Source: a virus
Strand: one strand, 5' to 3'
IMG/VR virus record: IMGVR_UViG_3300030107_002626
Coordinates: 1 to 55,309 of that record
DNA length: 55,309 nt
Part shown: positions 1 to 8,888 of the stretch, piece by piece
Layout of the letters: every line of letters begins with the position of its first letter
Numbering within the stretch: position 1 is the stretch's first letter
Program-made: the position numbers and the translations under genes
The notes under the pieces: model-generated
Database searches by the model: none
What the model was told of the DNA's origin: nothing
Seen by the model: the letters and a program-made list of their open reading frames with translations, nothing else

Positions 1-26
1 CCTACTAACGTACAGACGTTTGACTG

Positions 27-500
27 ATGCTTGCGGAGTTAACAGCAGCGTTTGCTGCGCTGAAGGCCGTCAATGAAGGCATTCAAAGTCTTCGTGATGC
101 CCACGGGCATGGCCGGGATCTTGGCAGCATTCTTGGCTCTTGGTCTGAAGCTGCAATGGCAGCTAAAGAGTGCGAGAAGGTTCAGGCCGCTGGGAAAATG
201 TCTTATCAAGAAGCTCTTCGACTTGAGAGTGTTACCCGTCAAGTGGCCAATTACGACAGAATGCTGCATGACGTGTGCTTGCTGCAGGGCCAAGGAGATT
301 TATACAAGTCGATCAAAAAGAGAATGGCTGAGGCCGAAGAAAATGCGGCAAAAGAAGTTGCGCGAATAAAAGCCCAGCGAAAACGACGGATTAAATTTTG
401 GAAAGAGATTGGGCAAATATTTTCGATCATGCTGGGCATCTTTTTGATGGCAATGATTTCTCTTTGGATATTTTTTGCTTTCTTTTACGGAGCCGAATAA
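27..500 (+). CDS. Membrane-anchored protein of unknown function at head of lysis cassette
   Basis: 157 residues. The N-terminal two thirds are helical and charged; residues about 95-125 are rich in Lys, Arg, Glu and Ala and look like a coiled coil. A single hydrophobic segment at about 130-152 ends in a short polar tail, so a C-terminal membrane anchor is likely. The ATG overlaps by one base the TGA that closes the gene running across the window ends. The next gene starts directly after its TAA. Its place before a holin-like gene and spanins suggests a lysis or membrane role, but no family is recognised. Confidence 0.8.
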   Translation: MLAELTAAFAALKAVNEGIQSLRDAHGHGRDLGSILGSWSEAAMAAKECEKVQAAGKMSYQEALRLESVTRQVANYDRMLHDVCLLQGQGDLYKSIKKRMAEAEENAAKEVARIKAQRKRRIKFWKEIGQIFSIMLGIFLMAMISLWIFFAFFYGAE

Positions 501-818
501 ATGGCAAAAGAATTGGAGCCTAAATCTCAGTACGCTGAGTTTGATTTAGATGGCGATGGAGTTGTCACTGATGACGAGATCCGTCGTTCGCAAGACATGC
601 TTGAACTGGAGATGCGGGAAGAGAAGGCTGATACTCAACGTCGCATGGCGTGGGTGGCAATGTGTTCAATGTGCGGCTTTGCTATTTTACCGCTAATGCC
701 ATTTGTTCCAGAAGCTCGCCTAGCTACGCTCGCAAGTCTTAGTGACATGTTGTTCCTTTCTCAAGCATCTGTCGTTGGTCTTTATTTCGGCGCGACGGCT
801 TATATGGCGAAAAAATAA
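501..818 (+). CDS. EF-hand-containing holin-like membrane protein
   Basis: 105 residues. Residues 15-26 form a canonical EF-hand calcium loop with acidic residues at 15, 17 and 19, Gly20 and Glu26. A charged helix follows, then two hydrophobic segments at about 47-66 and 76-101. The pairing of one EF-hand with two membrane helices is typical of holin-like proteins encoded next to spanin and lysozyme genes in marine phages. It would form the inner-membrane lesion that releases lysozyme, perhaps sensing divalent cations. The call rests on motif and position; holin activity is inferred. Confidence 0.7.
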   Translation: MAKELEPKSQYAEFDLDGDGVVTDDEIRRSQDMLELEMREEKADTQRRMAWVAMCSMCGFAILPLMPFVPEARLATLASLSDMLFLSQASVVGLYFGATAYMAKK

Positions 819-1222
819 TGTGGCAAATTTCTGGGGTTTTAGGAGCCGCACTGGTTATGGGCGGGGTTTCTTTTAAGGTTTATTACGACCGTGCAGAAGC
901 CGAAAAAGCCTCCTTAAGAACTGAGCTTCAAGTAGCAATAAACAATCAAGCTGTCTTAGAGCGAACGATCAGTTCTCAAAACGAGGAAATCCTTGAGCGA
1001 ATAGAAAAAGAAAAGCAAAACTTTCAAAGGATTAATGAGCTTTCTGACGCAGCAAGGGCAGCAGAAACTCAAGTAACTGACATGAGGAAGACTTTCGCCA
1101 AGCACAATCTGAACATGCTCTCGATAAGAAAGCCGGGTTTAATTCAAAAGGTCATCAACAAAGGAACGTCAAAGGTCAATGAAGAGCTTGCCGCTATTAC
1201 TAATCCTGATCAGTTTAACTAG
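818..1222 (+). CDS. Inner-membrane spanin (Rz-like)
   Basis: 134 residues with an N-terminal hydrophobic segment (about 3-21) and then a long charged coiled coil (about 25-110), the architecture of Rz i-spanins that cross the periplasm from the inner membrane. Its ATG overlaps the preceding TAA by one base. The next gene starts inside its 3' end in another frame and encodes a lipoprotein, the classic Rz/Rz1 arrangement. The pair would fuse inner and outer membranes at the end of lysis, so the host should be Gram-negative. Confidence 0.82.
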   Translation: MWQISGVLGAALVMGGVSFKVYYDRAEAEKASLRTELQVAINNQAVLERTISSQNEEILERIEKEKQNFQRINELSDAARAAETQVTDMRKTFAKHNLNMLSIRKPGLIQKVINKGTSKVNEELAAITNPDQFN

Positions 1223-1574
1223 CTGTGCATTAGTAAGACCGGCTCCTGTTCCCGATGTAAAGCAGGTCGAGGTTATTACGATTGAAAAACCTGCCCCGGT
1301 GTACCATCCGCCGCTGCCTAATCAAATAGCACCACTTCTTGTTGAGTGGCGAGTTCTGACACCAGAGACGATGCAGGAATACTTAGATGCTCTTGAGGCT
1401 GGAAATGCGCCAGTTGATGCCTATTACGGACTAACCCCAAAAGGTTACGAAAATCTAAGTACAAACATAGCTGAAGTTAAGCGTTACATTAGACAAGCAC
1501 TAAGCATCATTAAGTATTACAGAGACTTGGATAAAGATGAGTTATCGACTGAAGAAGATGTTGAAACGCCATGA
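1179..1574 (+). CDS. Outer-membrane lipoprotein spanin (Rz1-like)
   Basis: 131 residues with a lipoprotein signal peptide: Lys2, a Leu/Ile-rich core and a lipobox ending at Cys16 (LTSC). The mature N-terminus is Pro-rich, as in Rz1 o-spanins. The gene overlaps the i-spanin by 44 bases in another frame. At 131 residues it is longer than lambda Rz1 and carries a C-terminal helical extension of unknown role. The lysozyme gene begins within its last 38 bases. Confidence 0.82.
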   Translation: MKSLPLLLILISLTSCALVRPAPVPDVKQVEVITIEKPAPVYHPPLPNQIAPLLVEWRVLTPETMQEYLDALEAGNAPVDAYYGLTPKGYENLSTNIAEVKRYIRQALSIIKYYRDLDKDELSTEEDVETP

Positions 1575-1965
1575 AGGCGTAAAGACCCATGCCTACGAGG
1601 ACCATCTTGGTCTGACTACAATTGGTGTTGGGCGGTGTCTTGCTGAGGGCTCTCTTGGTCTTAGCGAAGAAGAGATAGATTTCTTACTGGACAATGATGT
1701 CAGTCGTTGTCGTAAGGAGCTTACTTCTGAATACGAATGGTTTGATGACTTGGATGGCGTAAGGCGTGAAGCTCTTATAGATTTGTCATTCAATATTGGT
1801 CAGACAAGGCTTCGTGGGTTTGTGAAGGCATTAGGCCATATGGCTGACGGCAACTATACTGAGGCCAGTAAAGAATTTTACGACAGCAAATGGGCAACCC
1901 AAGTGGGTGATCGAGCCTTAGAAATATGCCAGATGATTGAGTCTGGCGAATATCAGGAGAGATAG
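1537..1965 (+). CDS. Endolysin, T4-type lysozyme (GH24 muramidase)
   Basis: 142 residues. Glu13, Asp22 and Thr28 reproduce the E-x8-D-x5-T catalytic spacing of T4 lysozyme (E11, D20, T26), within a HEG...TIGVG context. The central ALIDLSFNIG-type segment also fits GH24. It cleaves peptidoglycan glycan strands during lysis. No signal peptide is seen, so export would depend on the holin. A second in-frame ATG at 1558 would still keep the catalytic residues. It overlaps the o-spanin gene and closes the lysis cassette. Confidence 0.93.
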   Translation: MSYRLKKMLKRHEGVKTHAYEDHLGLTTIGVGRCLAEGSLGLSEEEIDFLLDNDVSRCRKELTSEYEWFDDLDGVRREALIDLSFNIGQTRLRGFVKALGHMADGNYTEASKEFYDSKWATQVGDRALEICQMIESGEYQER

Positions 1966-1966
1966 C

Positions 1967-3712
1967 ATGTCTCAGTTTCCCGGAGATATAGGCTCGGTTT
2001 ATATGCGAAGGAGGCACGATCCTTTCGCCCAATACGACCCGAGGCGGGACATGACGCCCGGGGTTAATCGGTCCTTGGGCTTTCCAGATCGCATGGCTCG
2101 TCCTCCTGCCGGAAGAAGGACAGTGCCTAATATTCCGGGATACCAACGTAGTCCGGGGAAGGGCAGAGGCCCATCTGGTCCGGGGAAGGGCAGAGGCCGA
2201 TCTCTTCCGGGGAAAGGTGGGGGTTCGCCTCGTCGACAGGATCTGCCCCAGTTGTTGCCCACTGCGCGTGACCTGAGTCCCATGCCGACGACCATGGATA
2301 ATATTGGGAACGTGCCTCCTTCTATGGGCAACTTCAATAGCGCTCTTCAGGAAGCCCTTGAGAACGCTCGGAAGACAGGACAGCCTGTCCCAAGCGATCT
2401 TAAGGACGCAATTCAGCGGCAGCGAGCTGAGGCAGAAGCAAGGGTGCCAGCGAACTCCCCTAGAAGGAACCCGCTATATCAGGGCATGGATAAGCTGCCA
2501 CCGCTTGGGCCTTCGGGTCCACAGTCACCCTTTGATCCGCGCCAACTTCAGCGTTTGCAAGAACAGCAGAGAATGCTTTCGGGACAGGGTGGACCGAGCC
2601 AGAACTACAGGGAAAATCTGTTCCGACAGCCTCCCCCTTCATTTGATCCTCGCGGCTCCGGTGCTATTGCCTCGGGAGAAGTTCAACTTCCCGGTCATCA
2701 GGGTCGAATAGGTCAGAGACCGGGCATGCCGCCGGAGATGCCCATGCCGGGTGGCAGGGGGCCAATGGCAGGGGGGAGTTACTTTGACGAAGGTGGTAAT
2801 AGGGTAGATTTTGGCGGCGGTAACAGGGGTCCAGTAGCAAGTATTCCCACGCCTGTGCCTATGGACCCTCCTTACATGCCGGGTTTTCCGATGCCTATGG
2901 ACCCCCCTTATATGCCGGGTTTCCCTGACCCGGGTAGGGGCAGAGGCCCATCTGGCCCGGGAAAAGGCAGGGGTCCAATAATGGGCTCCCCGGGTGGTCC
3001 GGGTGGTCCGGGGAAAGGTAGGGGACCATCTGGTCCCGGCAAAGGTAGAGGCCCAATAGGGTCTCCGGGATTTCCAAGCCCCGGTAAAGGCAGAGGTCCG
3101 TCTGGTCCCGGTAAAGGCAGAGGACCATCCATGCCCGGTAAAGGAAGGCAGAACATGCCCCAGCCGGGAGGGTATTACCCTCAGCCTCCAAGCTCTCCTT
3201 CATACCCTGATGCAGGGATTCCTCCGTTTTCAGCGCCACCTAGCTATAACGCGCCGGTAATGCCTCCGGGTTACGGGCAAATGCAAAATACCGCTGATAG
3301 GTTTGCTGGCTATGGCATTCCACAGAACATGGGCACCTTTCAGTCCCCGCATTATCAGCCATATGTTCCGCAGCAGCCCCCGGTAGATCAGCCCCCGGGT
3401 GATCAGCCCCCGGAAGATCAGCCTCCGGGCGATCAGCCCCCGGGTGGTCCGGGTGGTCCGGGTAAAGGCAGGGGTTCGTATGAGCAGCAACAGTTTGCTG
3501 GGCCTCAACAGTTTGCCAGTCAATATCAACCTGCTCAGCAGCAACCTGCTGCATATCGCGCACCCGGAAACGCCGCGTATCCTGCTCAGCAGCAACCTCC
3601 CGCTCAGCAACCTGCTTTCCTACAACCTGCTGTTCAACCCAACATAGGATTACCCGGGGGCGGGGGCTTCGGTTTTGATCCCTTTGGCGGTTACAGTGGC
3701 CTTGGTTTTTAG
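1967..3712 (+). CDS. Gly/Pro/Lys-rich low-complexity repeat protein
   Basis: 581 residues. The ATG at 1967 is preceded by AGGAGAG; a longer frame from 1937 (TTG) lacks such a site. The sequence is mostly disordered: many copies of a PGKGRGPSG-type unit at about residues 65-90 and 320-410, Asp/Gln/Pro repeats near 475-500, and a Gln/Pro-rich C-terminal part. Glycine spacing does not keep a strict collagen Gly-X-Y register. It lies between the lysozyme and the tail-nozzle candidate, so a virion or host-contact role is possible. No family is recognised. The repeat encodes long mirror-strand open frames that are not genes. Confidence 0.75.
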   Translation: MSQFPGDIGSVYMRRRHDPFAQYDPRRDMTPGVNRSLGFPDRMARPPAGRRTVPNIPGYQRSPGKGRGPSGPGKGRGRSLPGKGGGSPRRQDLPQLLPTARDLSPMPTTMDNIGNVPPSMGNFNSALQEALENARKTGQPVPSDLKDAIQRQRAEAEARVPANSPRRNPLYQGMDKLPPLGPSGPQSPFDPRQLQRLQEQQRMLSGQGGPSQNYRENLFRQPPPSFDPRGSGAIASGEVQLPGHQGRIGQRPGMPPEMPMPGGRGPMAGGSYFDEGGNRVDFGGGNRGPVASIPTPVPMDPPYMPGFPMPMDPPYMPGFPDPGRGRGPSGPGKGRGPIMGSPGGPGGPGKGRGPSGPGKGRGPIGSPGFPSPGKGRGPSGPGKGRGPSMPGKGRQNMPQPGGYYPQPPSSPSYPDAGIPPFSAPPSYNAPVMPPGYGQMQNTADRFAGYGIPQNMGTFQSPHYQPYVPQQPPVDQPPGDQPPEDQPPGDQPPGGPGGPGKGRGSYEQQQFAGPQQFASQYQPAQQQPAAYRAPGNAAYPAQQQPPAQQPAFLQPAVQPNIGLPGGGGFGFDPFGGYSGLGF

Positions 3713-3724
3713 TAGGCGCGGTTA

Positions 3725-5575
3725 ATGCCATTAACAAAGATACAGTTTGCCCCGGGCGTCAATAAAGAAGGGACCGAGTACACAGCCGACGCTGGGTGGT
3801 TTGATTCCGATAAGGTTCGGTTCAGGAAAGGTCGCCCTGAAAAAATAGGCGGCTGGCGAAAGTTTGCCGAAGATTCCTTCTTAGGTATTTGCCGGTCAAT
3901 ACATGACTGGGCTTCCTTGGAGTCAATCAAATATATTGCCTTGGGGACGAACCTTAAGTTTTATATTGCTGAGGGCAGCGGCTTCAATGACGTAACTCCG
4001 CTTCGGGCTACGACTTCGGCGGGTGACGTAACGTTTGCGGCAACAAATGGATCTTCAACAATAACTGTGACAGATACAGCGCACGGCGCTGTTGTTGATG
4101 ACTTTGTCACATTTAGTGACGCTGCATCTTTGGGTGGCAATATCATTGCTGCGGTCCTGAATCAGGAATACCAGATTGCTACCGTCCCGACGACCAGCAC
4201 ATACACAATAGAAGCCAAGGATACGAGCGGAGATTCTGTTACCGCAAACGCTTCGGATTCTGGCAATGGTGGTTCTAGTGTAGTTGGTGCCTATCAGATC
4301 AATACAGGTCTGAATACTTTTGTCAGCGGCACTGGCTGGGGTGCTGAGCCTTGGGGCTCGGGAACTTGGGGAAGCTCAAGCTCTGTAGCTTCAGGAAATC
4401 AATTGCGCTTGTGGAGCCAAGATAACTTTGGTGAAGACCTGATCCTCAATGTTCGGGGCGGCGGCGTTTATTACTGGGACGAATCGAGCGGGACCGGAGC
4501 CAGAGCCGTCAATATTACAAGCCTCAGTGGAGCTTCAAATGTCCCAACTATTGCCCTTCAGGTAATGGTTTCGGATACAGATCAGCACGTTATAGCTTTT
4601 GGCGTTAACCCTATTGGGTCATCAACTATAGATCCCTTGTTTGTAAGATTCTCTGATCAGGAAAACGTTGCTGATTGGACTCCTACGGCAACGAACACTG
4701 CCGGGGGTGTGAGAATTAACTCGGGCTCTGAAATTATTGGGGCCGTTCAGACTAGGCAAGAGATACTTATTTGGACTGACGTAAGCCTACATTCCATGAG
4801 GTTTATTGGCGCTCCGTTTATATTTGAATTTACGCGCTTAAGCTCAGACGTATCCATGATTTCCCCGAATGCCGCCGTCAATGCTCGCGGTGTTGTCTAT
4901 TTCATGGACAGAAGAAACTTCTATGTTTACAACGGTTCTGTTCAACCAGTGCCCTGTTCCGTTAAGGAGCATGTGTTTTCCAACCTGAATCAAGATCAGG
5001 CGTTTAAGGTCTTTGCTGCAGAAAATACTGACTACAACGAAGTTAGTTGGTTCTATCCTGTGGGGTCAGGAAATACAGAGATCACTAATTATGTGACGTT
5101 CAATTACGAAGAGAACTTGTGGTCTGTTGGGACGTTAGCTAGGGGCTCTTGGGTAGGCGGCACAACGAGACAATATCCTTTGGCTGCTACAGCGGTAGAC
5201 GGGGGGAGCAATTACCTTTACGAGCATGAAGTCGGCTACGACGCGGACGGAGAAGCCATGACTGCATTCATTGAGTCAGGTGATCTGGAGTTGGCTGAGG
5301 GTGAGTTCTTTATGTTTATGAGCAGGATCGTTCCTGACTTTACATTTAACGGAAGCCAGACAGATGCTTCCGCAAACATAGTCATTAAGGGCAGCGACTT
5401 CCCGCTTGAGACTGAGGCCACGTTATCAACGTCAACCATAACGCCAAGCAGCACCCAATCTTATGTCAGGAACAGAGCAAGACATTCAATCGTTCGGGTG
5501 GAAAGCTCCGGGGCTGGGTATGGCTGGAGGCTTGGTGCTCTTAGATTTGATATGCGGCCTGACGGGAGACGCTGA
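3725..5575 (+). CDS. Putative tail nozzle/stabilisation protein (P22 gp10/T7 gp12-like role)
   Basis: 616 residues, beta-rich, opening with a motif seen in marine podophage structural proteins (FAPGVNKEGTEY, then DSDKVRFRKGRPEKIGGW). Repeated Gly/Asp/Trp-rich segments suggest a propeller-like fold, as in P22 gp10 or T7 gp12 tail nozzles. Its stop codon overlaps the ATG of the next small gene by one base. It heads a series of virion genes. The structural assignment is by family resemblance and position; the nozzle role is inferred. Confidence 0.6.
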   Translation: MPLTKIQFAPGVNKEGTEYTADAGWFDSDKVRFRKGRPEKIGGWRKFAEDSFLGICRSIHDWASLESIKYIALGTNLKFYIAEGSGFNDVTPLRATTSAGDVTFAATNGSSTITVTDTAHGAVVDDFVTFSDAASLGGNIIAAVLNQEYQIATVPTTSTYTIEAKDTSGDSVTANASDSGNGGSSVVGAYQINTGLNTFVSGTGWGAEPWGSGTWGSSSSVASGNQLRLWSQDNFGEDLILNVRGGGVYYWDESSGTGARAVNITSLSGASNVPTIALQVMVSDTDQHVIAFGVNPIGSSTIDPLFVRFSDQENVADWTPTATNTAGGVRINSGSEIIGAVQTRQEILIWTDVSLHSMRFIGAPFIFEFTRLSSDVSMISPNAAVNARGVVYFMDRRNFYVYNGSVQPVPCSVKEHVFSNLNQDQAFKVFAAENTDYNEVSWFYPVGSGNTEITNYVTFNYEENLWSVGTLARGSWVGGTTRQYPLAATAVDGGSNYLYEHEVGYDADGEAMTAFIESGDLELAEGEFFMFMSRIVPDFTFNGSQTDASANIVIKGSDFPLETEATLSTSTITPSSTQSYVRNRARHSIVRVESSGAGYGWRLGALRFDMRPDGRR

Positions 5576-5778
5576 TGGCAACCAGAAGAACAATTCCTTT
5601 GCCATCGCCTTCTCAAGAGTATGCTGAAGAGAATGAGGCGGTCACCAGAAGGACGATAGAATTTACTTTTCAGACATTGGAAAATGACATAGAGCTTGCG
5701 AAGACGCAGGGCGATAAGCCCGGTTCCTTGGCAATGCGTCGATTCCAGTTTCTTTTAATGGGGGCATCAGGTGGCTGA
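5575..5778 (+). CDS. Small virion-cluster protein, unknown function
   Basis: 67 residues, helical, Glu/Arg/Thr-rich N-terminal half. It starts on the last base of the preceding TGA and its own stop lies 8 bases inside the next gene, so translation is probably coupled on both sides. The reading frame and position between a nozzle candidate and a small beta protein support a real gene. No family is recognised. Confidence 0.7.
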   Translation: MATRRTIPLPSPSQEYAEENEAVTRRTIEFTFQTLENDIELAKTQGDKPGSLAMRRFQFLLMGASGG

Positions 5779-6100
5779 TGTAATCAAGGTTCTCGGGCAG
5801 GTCGATGTAAGCGCGACCACTATAACTACTTTGTATTCAGTCCCGGACCTTACTCAGACTACCTGCAGTTCTCTTGTTGTATGCAACAGAGGCGGATCTG
5901 GAATTACGTTCCGGGTGAGCGTACACGTTAACAATGCCTCAGCAGATGATAAGCAGTTTATTTTTTATGACGAAGACTTGGCAGCTACCACAACAAGAAC
6001 CGTGGTGATTGGCTTGTGCTTGGGTCAGAAGGACGTGGTAAAAGTTTATTCAAGCGCGGCTAATGTCAGCTTTAACCTATTCGGCGTAGAGACAAGTTAG
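5771..6100 (+). CDS. Small beta-rich virion protein
   Basis: 109 residues, GTG start at 5771 preceded by GGGGGCATCAG and overlapping the previous gene by 8 bases. The composition (Thr, Val, Ser, alternating hydrophobics) indicates a beta-sandwich, such as a decoration or tail accessory protein. Similar small proteins of this type sit among structural genes in marine phages. The exact role is unknown. Confidence 0.7.
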   Translation: MADVIKVLGQVDVSATTITTLYSVPDLTQTTCSSLVVCNRGGSGITFRVSVHVNNASADDKQFIFYDEDLAATTTRTVVIGLCLGQKDVVKVYSSAANVSFNLFGVETS

Positions 6101-6102
6101 TT

Positions 6103-8376
6103 ATGAACCAATATCCAGCAAAGCCTTTTATGGACCAGATGGCACAGCATGGACGCTATGGCGATTCAATGCTTGTGCATATGAACCCTGTAGAGGTTCA
6201 GGGAATTGCCGCCTTGTCTCCTACAGGATCTCTGACGACCAACCCGATAACGGGACAGCCTGAAGCTTTCTTACCATTCCTAGCCCCAATACTAGGCAGC
6301 ATGCTTGGATCGTCTGTGTTGCCTGCAATGATTCCTGCCTTGGCCGGGAAGACAGCGTTGGCTTCTGCCATCGGGTCGGGTCTTATGACGACGGCTATGA
6401 CTGGCGACATCAAGAAGGGTCTGTTGTCTGGCATTACGGGCTTTGGTCTTGGCCAAGTTTTGGGTGCTGCAGGAGACGCTCTTAATCCAGCGATAGGAGA
6501 TACATCTGCGGCTCTTGACGCTGCTCAAACGGCAGCTTCTGAAGCAGGAGTAAGTGCCGCTACTGCGGGAGCAGACCTCACAGCTTTGCAGGCTACCCCT
6601 GATGTTGCTTCTGGTGCGTTGGACGCTGCTAAACAGGCAGATGCTGCGGCCCGTCTAACTCAGACGGGTGCAAACACAAGGGTTTCTACTCTAGAAAATA
6701 CTTTAGGTGACTTGAGAGGACAGCAAAGCATTGGAGACCGATTCACCGCTCCCTTTAAGGAACCGGGCGCGTTTGGAAAAGCATTGGTTAAGCCCAGCTC
6801 ATTAGCGGCTATTGGTGTAGGTGAAGGTCAGAAGGCTGCGTTAACTGCTCAAGAGGAATTTGAGGAGGAAGGCCGACGCTTTGAGCGAGAGCGTGAGGAA
6901 GATTATTTAAGAAACGTTGGCATCATGAATCGCTCTTTTGAGCAGCTTGAAAGGGATTACCCGGGATACAAAATTCCTCGTAAGGTGGCGGCAGGGGGCG
7001 GTGTTACCTCTATAGATCCTGCCCATTACGGAAGAAGCCTCAATGGCCTGCAAGACATGATTAAAGGTCAGTCTGTCGTAAGGATGAATAACGGTGGCGA
7101 GTTCAATCCTAACCAGAGGGGCATTAGCAGTTTGCTAAGAAACAACCCAAACGCTTCAATTAACGTAGGTGGAACGACATATCGGTATGGTGATTCGGGA
7201 ATAACATCTTCTAACCCCACGGCTGAGAGTCGGGATGCGGCTGCAGGGGCAATTGATGCATCAGCAGACGGCGGTATTCTCACCCAAGGCGCTCGTGCGG
7301 TTACAGGCAATGGGGCTAATGACGCATATCAGCGAGGGGCTGATGCTGCGGCAAGACAAGCAGGCATTCGTGGCTCAGAAATAATAAGCCGGGAAGAGCT
7401 GGCCGGTTATCGCCCGGGGTTTGATGCCGAGATCTCATACTTCAGGTCACCTTCCCCGGCTGAGCCCCCTCCTTTTACCGGCGGTAATTATCCCCCGGCA
7501 GATGCAGGCGATCTTCCTCCTGAAAATGCAGGAGATGGCGCTATCGACATGGGGGGAGGCCCGGGGTTTGAGGGTATTCCAAAGACAAATGGCACAGGAA
7601 CTACTGGAGGGATAACAAGTCTCCGCACTGAAGATTCCGGGGTGGGAGATTTTACTGCCGAGTCCCGAATGGATGAAACGATTGATCCCGGTTCAGATCC
7701 TGCTCTTGTGGAGAGGGCAATTCTGGACATGAACAATCCAATAACAACCCCGCCGCCTGCATCAGATCCGGCAACTGGTGGAGGAATAACAGACATTCCT
7801 ACAGGGGAATTGACCCCGGAGCAGCAGGCTGAAATAAATATTTTACGCGAAATAATGGGCAGCACAGGGTCTGTGCCAGTATTCGACGGATCTTCAGGAC
7901 CGGGAATGAGGGCAGGAGGTGATACTTCTGACTTCGCTATGAACGATACAATGGAGGCTAATGGTCAGTTGCTAATTGAGCGAGCAGTTATGGCGATCTC
8001 TGGCCGTCTCCCTGAAGAAGAAGCTGAAGTCGTAATTGCTAACTTTGTTGATGAGTTTGGTCCTGAAGCATTCCAGATTCTGCGGGAAAAGGTGTTGCAG
8101 GAGATAGTTCCAAACGCTCAGACTGAGGGAGAAATTGTTGGCTCCGGTGGCGGAATGGATGATCGTATCCCGGGAATGATTGGCGCAGATCAGCCGGTTG
8201 CTGTTAGCCCCGGCGAGTACATTGTTCCTGCTGACGTTGTTTCCGGTATTGGAGACGGCAGCACAGATGCTGGAGTTCAAGAGCTTGATGGGATGTTAGA
8301 TCGAGTCAGGATGGAAAGGACTGGAACCATGAGGCAACCTCAGCCCATGCGTTCCGGGGGAGCAATGCCAGCATGA
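6103..8376 (+). CDS. Large virion-associated protein with N-terminal hydrophobic region
   Basis: 757 residues. Residues about 50-125 are a Gly/Ala/Leu-rich hydrophobic stretch able to form several membrane helices, followed by Ala-rich helical sequence, Gly/Pro linkers, and a conserved C-terminal segment (about 685-757) containing the phrase QPVAVSPGEYIVPADVV. That C-terminus recurs in large virion proteins of marine podophages. A membrane-inserting N-terminus in a protein encoded next to T7-like internal virion proteins fits a DNA-ejection role, but this is inferred. The stop overlaps the next ATG (ATGA). Confidence 0.65.
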   Translation: MNQYPAKPFMDQMAQHGRYGDSMLVHMNPVEVQGIAALSPTGSLTTNPITGQPEAFLPFLAPILGSMLGSSVLPAMIPALAGKTALASAIGSGLMTTAMTGDIKKGLLSGITGFGLGQVLGAAGDALNPAIGDTSAALDAAQTAASEAGVSAATAGADLTALQATPDVASGALDAAKQADAAARLTQTGANTRVSTLENTLGDLRGQQSIGDRFTAPFKEPGAFGKALVKPSSLAAIGVGEGQKAALTAQEEFEEEGRRFEREREEDYLRNVGIMNRSFEQLERDYPGYKIPRKVAAGGGVTSIDPAHYGRSLNGLQDMIKGQSVVRMNNGGEFNPNQRGISSLLRNNPNASINVGGTTYRYGDSGITSSNPTAESRDAAAGAIDASADGGILTQGARAVTGNGANDAYQRGADAAARQAGIRGSEIISREELAGYRPGFDAEISYFRSPSPAEPPPFTGGNYPPADAGDLPPENAGDGAIDMGGGPGFEGIPKTNGTGTTGGITSLRTEDSGVGDFTAESRMDETIDPGSDPALVERAILDMNNPITTPPPASDPATGGGITDIPTGELTPEQQAEINILREIMGSTGSVPVFDGSSGPGMRAGGDTSDFAMNDTMEANGQLLIERAVMAISGRLPEEEAEVVIANFVDEFGPEAFQILREKVLQEIVPNAQTEGEIVGSGGGMDDRIPGMIGADQPVAVSPGEYIVPADVVSGIGDGSTDAGVQELDGMLDRVRMERTGTMRQPQPMRSGGAMPA

Positions 8377-8888
8377 ATGAACCAGTAAAAGCTGCTGATC
8401 TTTTACACATTAGGGACATATCAAGGGAGCCAAAAGTTAGGCCCCGCTCGGAAAGGGGAGAGCAAACTCACACAATTGCGCTTGTCCCCAGTAATTACTT
8501 AAATACCTTGTGGCCTGATGTGCGGGAGCAATTAGCTAGGGCGGTAGCAAGGTCGAATGGTAGGTGGAGTATGGAGGTTTTGTACTCTGCCATCCTGAAT
8601 GGACATCAGCATCTTTGGGTTGCATTCAACAAAGACAAAGAGATTGAAGGTGTTGGGACAACAGAGCTTGTTGATTACCCACACAAGAGAATGCTCGCGA
8701 TCCAGTTTTTAGGCGGCGATAATTTTAACGATTGGGTCTGGGACATTCTTGACAGATTTGATAGCTGGGCAAAGGACAATGATTGCCAAGGTATTGAGGC
8801 CACCGCCAGAATGGGTTTCTGGCAATGGCTTAAGCAAGATGATTACGACAGGGCTTATGTCGTTTATGAGAAGAGGTTTGACCAATGA
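8373..8888 (+). CDS. GNAT-like internal virion protein (T7 gp13-like)
   Basis: 171 residues. It resembles the small T7-type internal virion protein with a GNAT-like fold: an N-terminal VPSNYLNTLWPDV segment, a Trp-rich core (HLWVAFN, then EGVGTTELVDYPH) and a C-terminal MGFWQWLKQDDY helix. The usual acetyl-CoA loop is not obvious, so enzyme activity is doubtful. It starts with a 4-base ATGA overlap and is followed by another ATGA overlap, consistent with coupled synthesis of the internal-core proteins. Confidence 0.65.
   Translation: MNEPVKAADLLHIRDISREPKVRPRSERGEQTHTIALVPSNYLNTLWPDVREQLARAVARSNGRWSMEVLYSAILNGHQHLWVAFNKDKEIEGVGTTELVDYPHKRMLAIQFLGGDNFNDWVWDILDRFDSWAKDNDCQGIEATARMGFWQWLKQDDYDRAYVVYEKRFDQ

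Noticed and set aside
2895-3737. Minus-strand frames opposite the Gly/Pro/Lys repeat protein
   Set aside because: Mirror of the repeat (Pro/Leu/Gly runs) with no independent signals.
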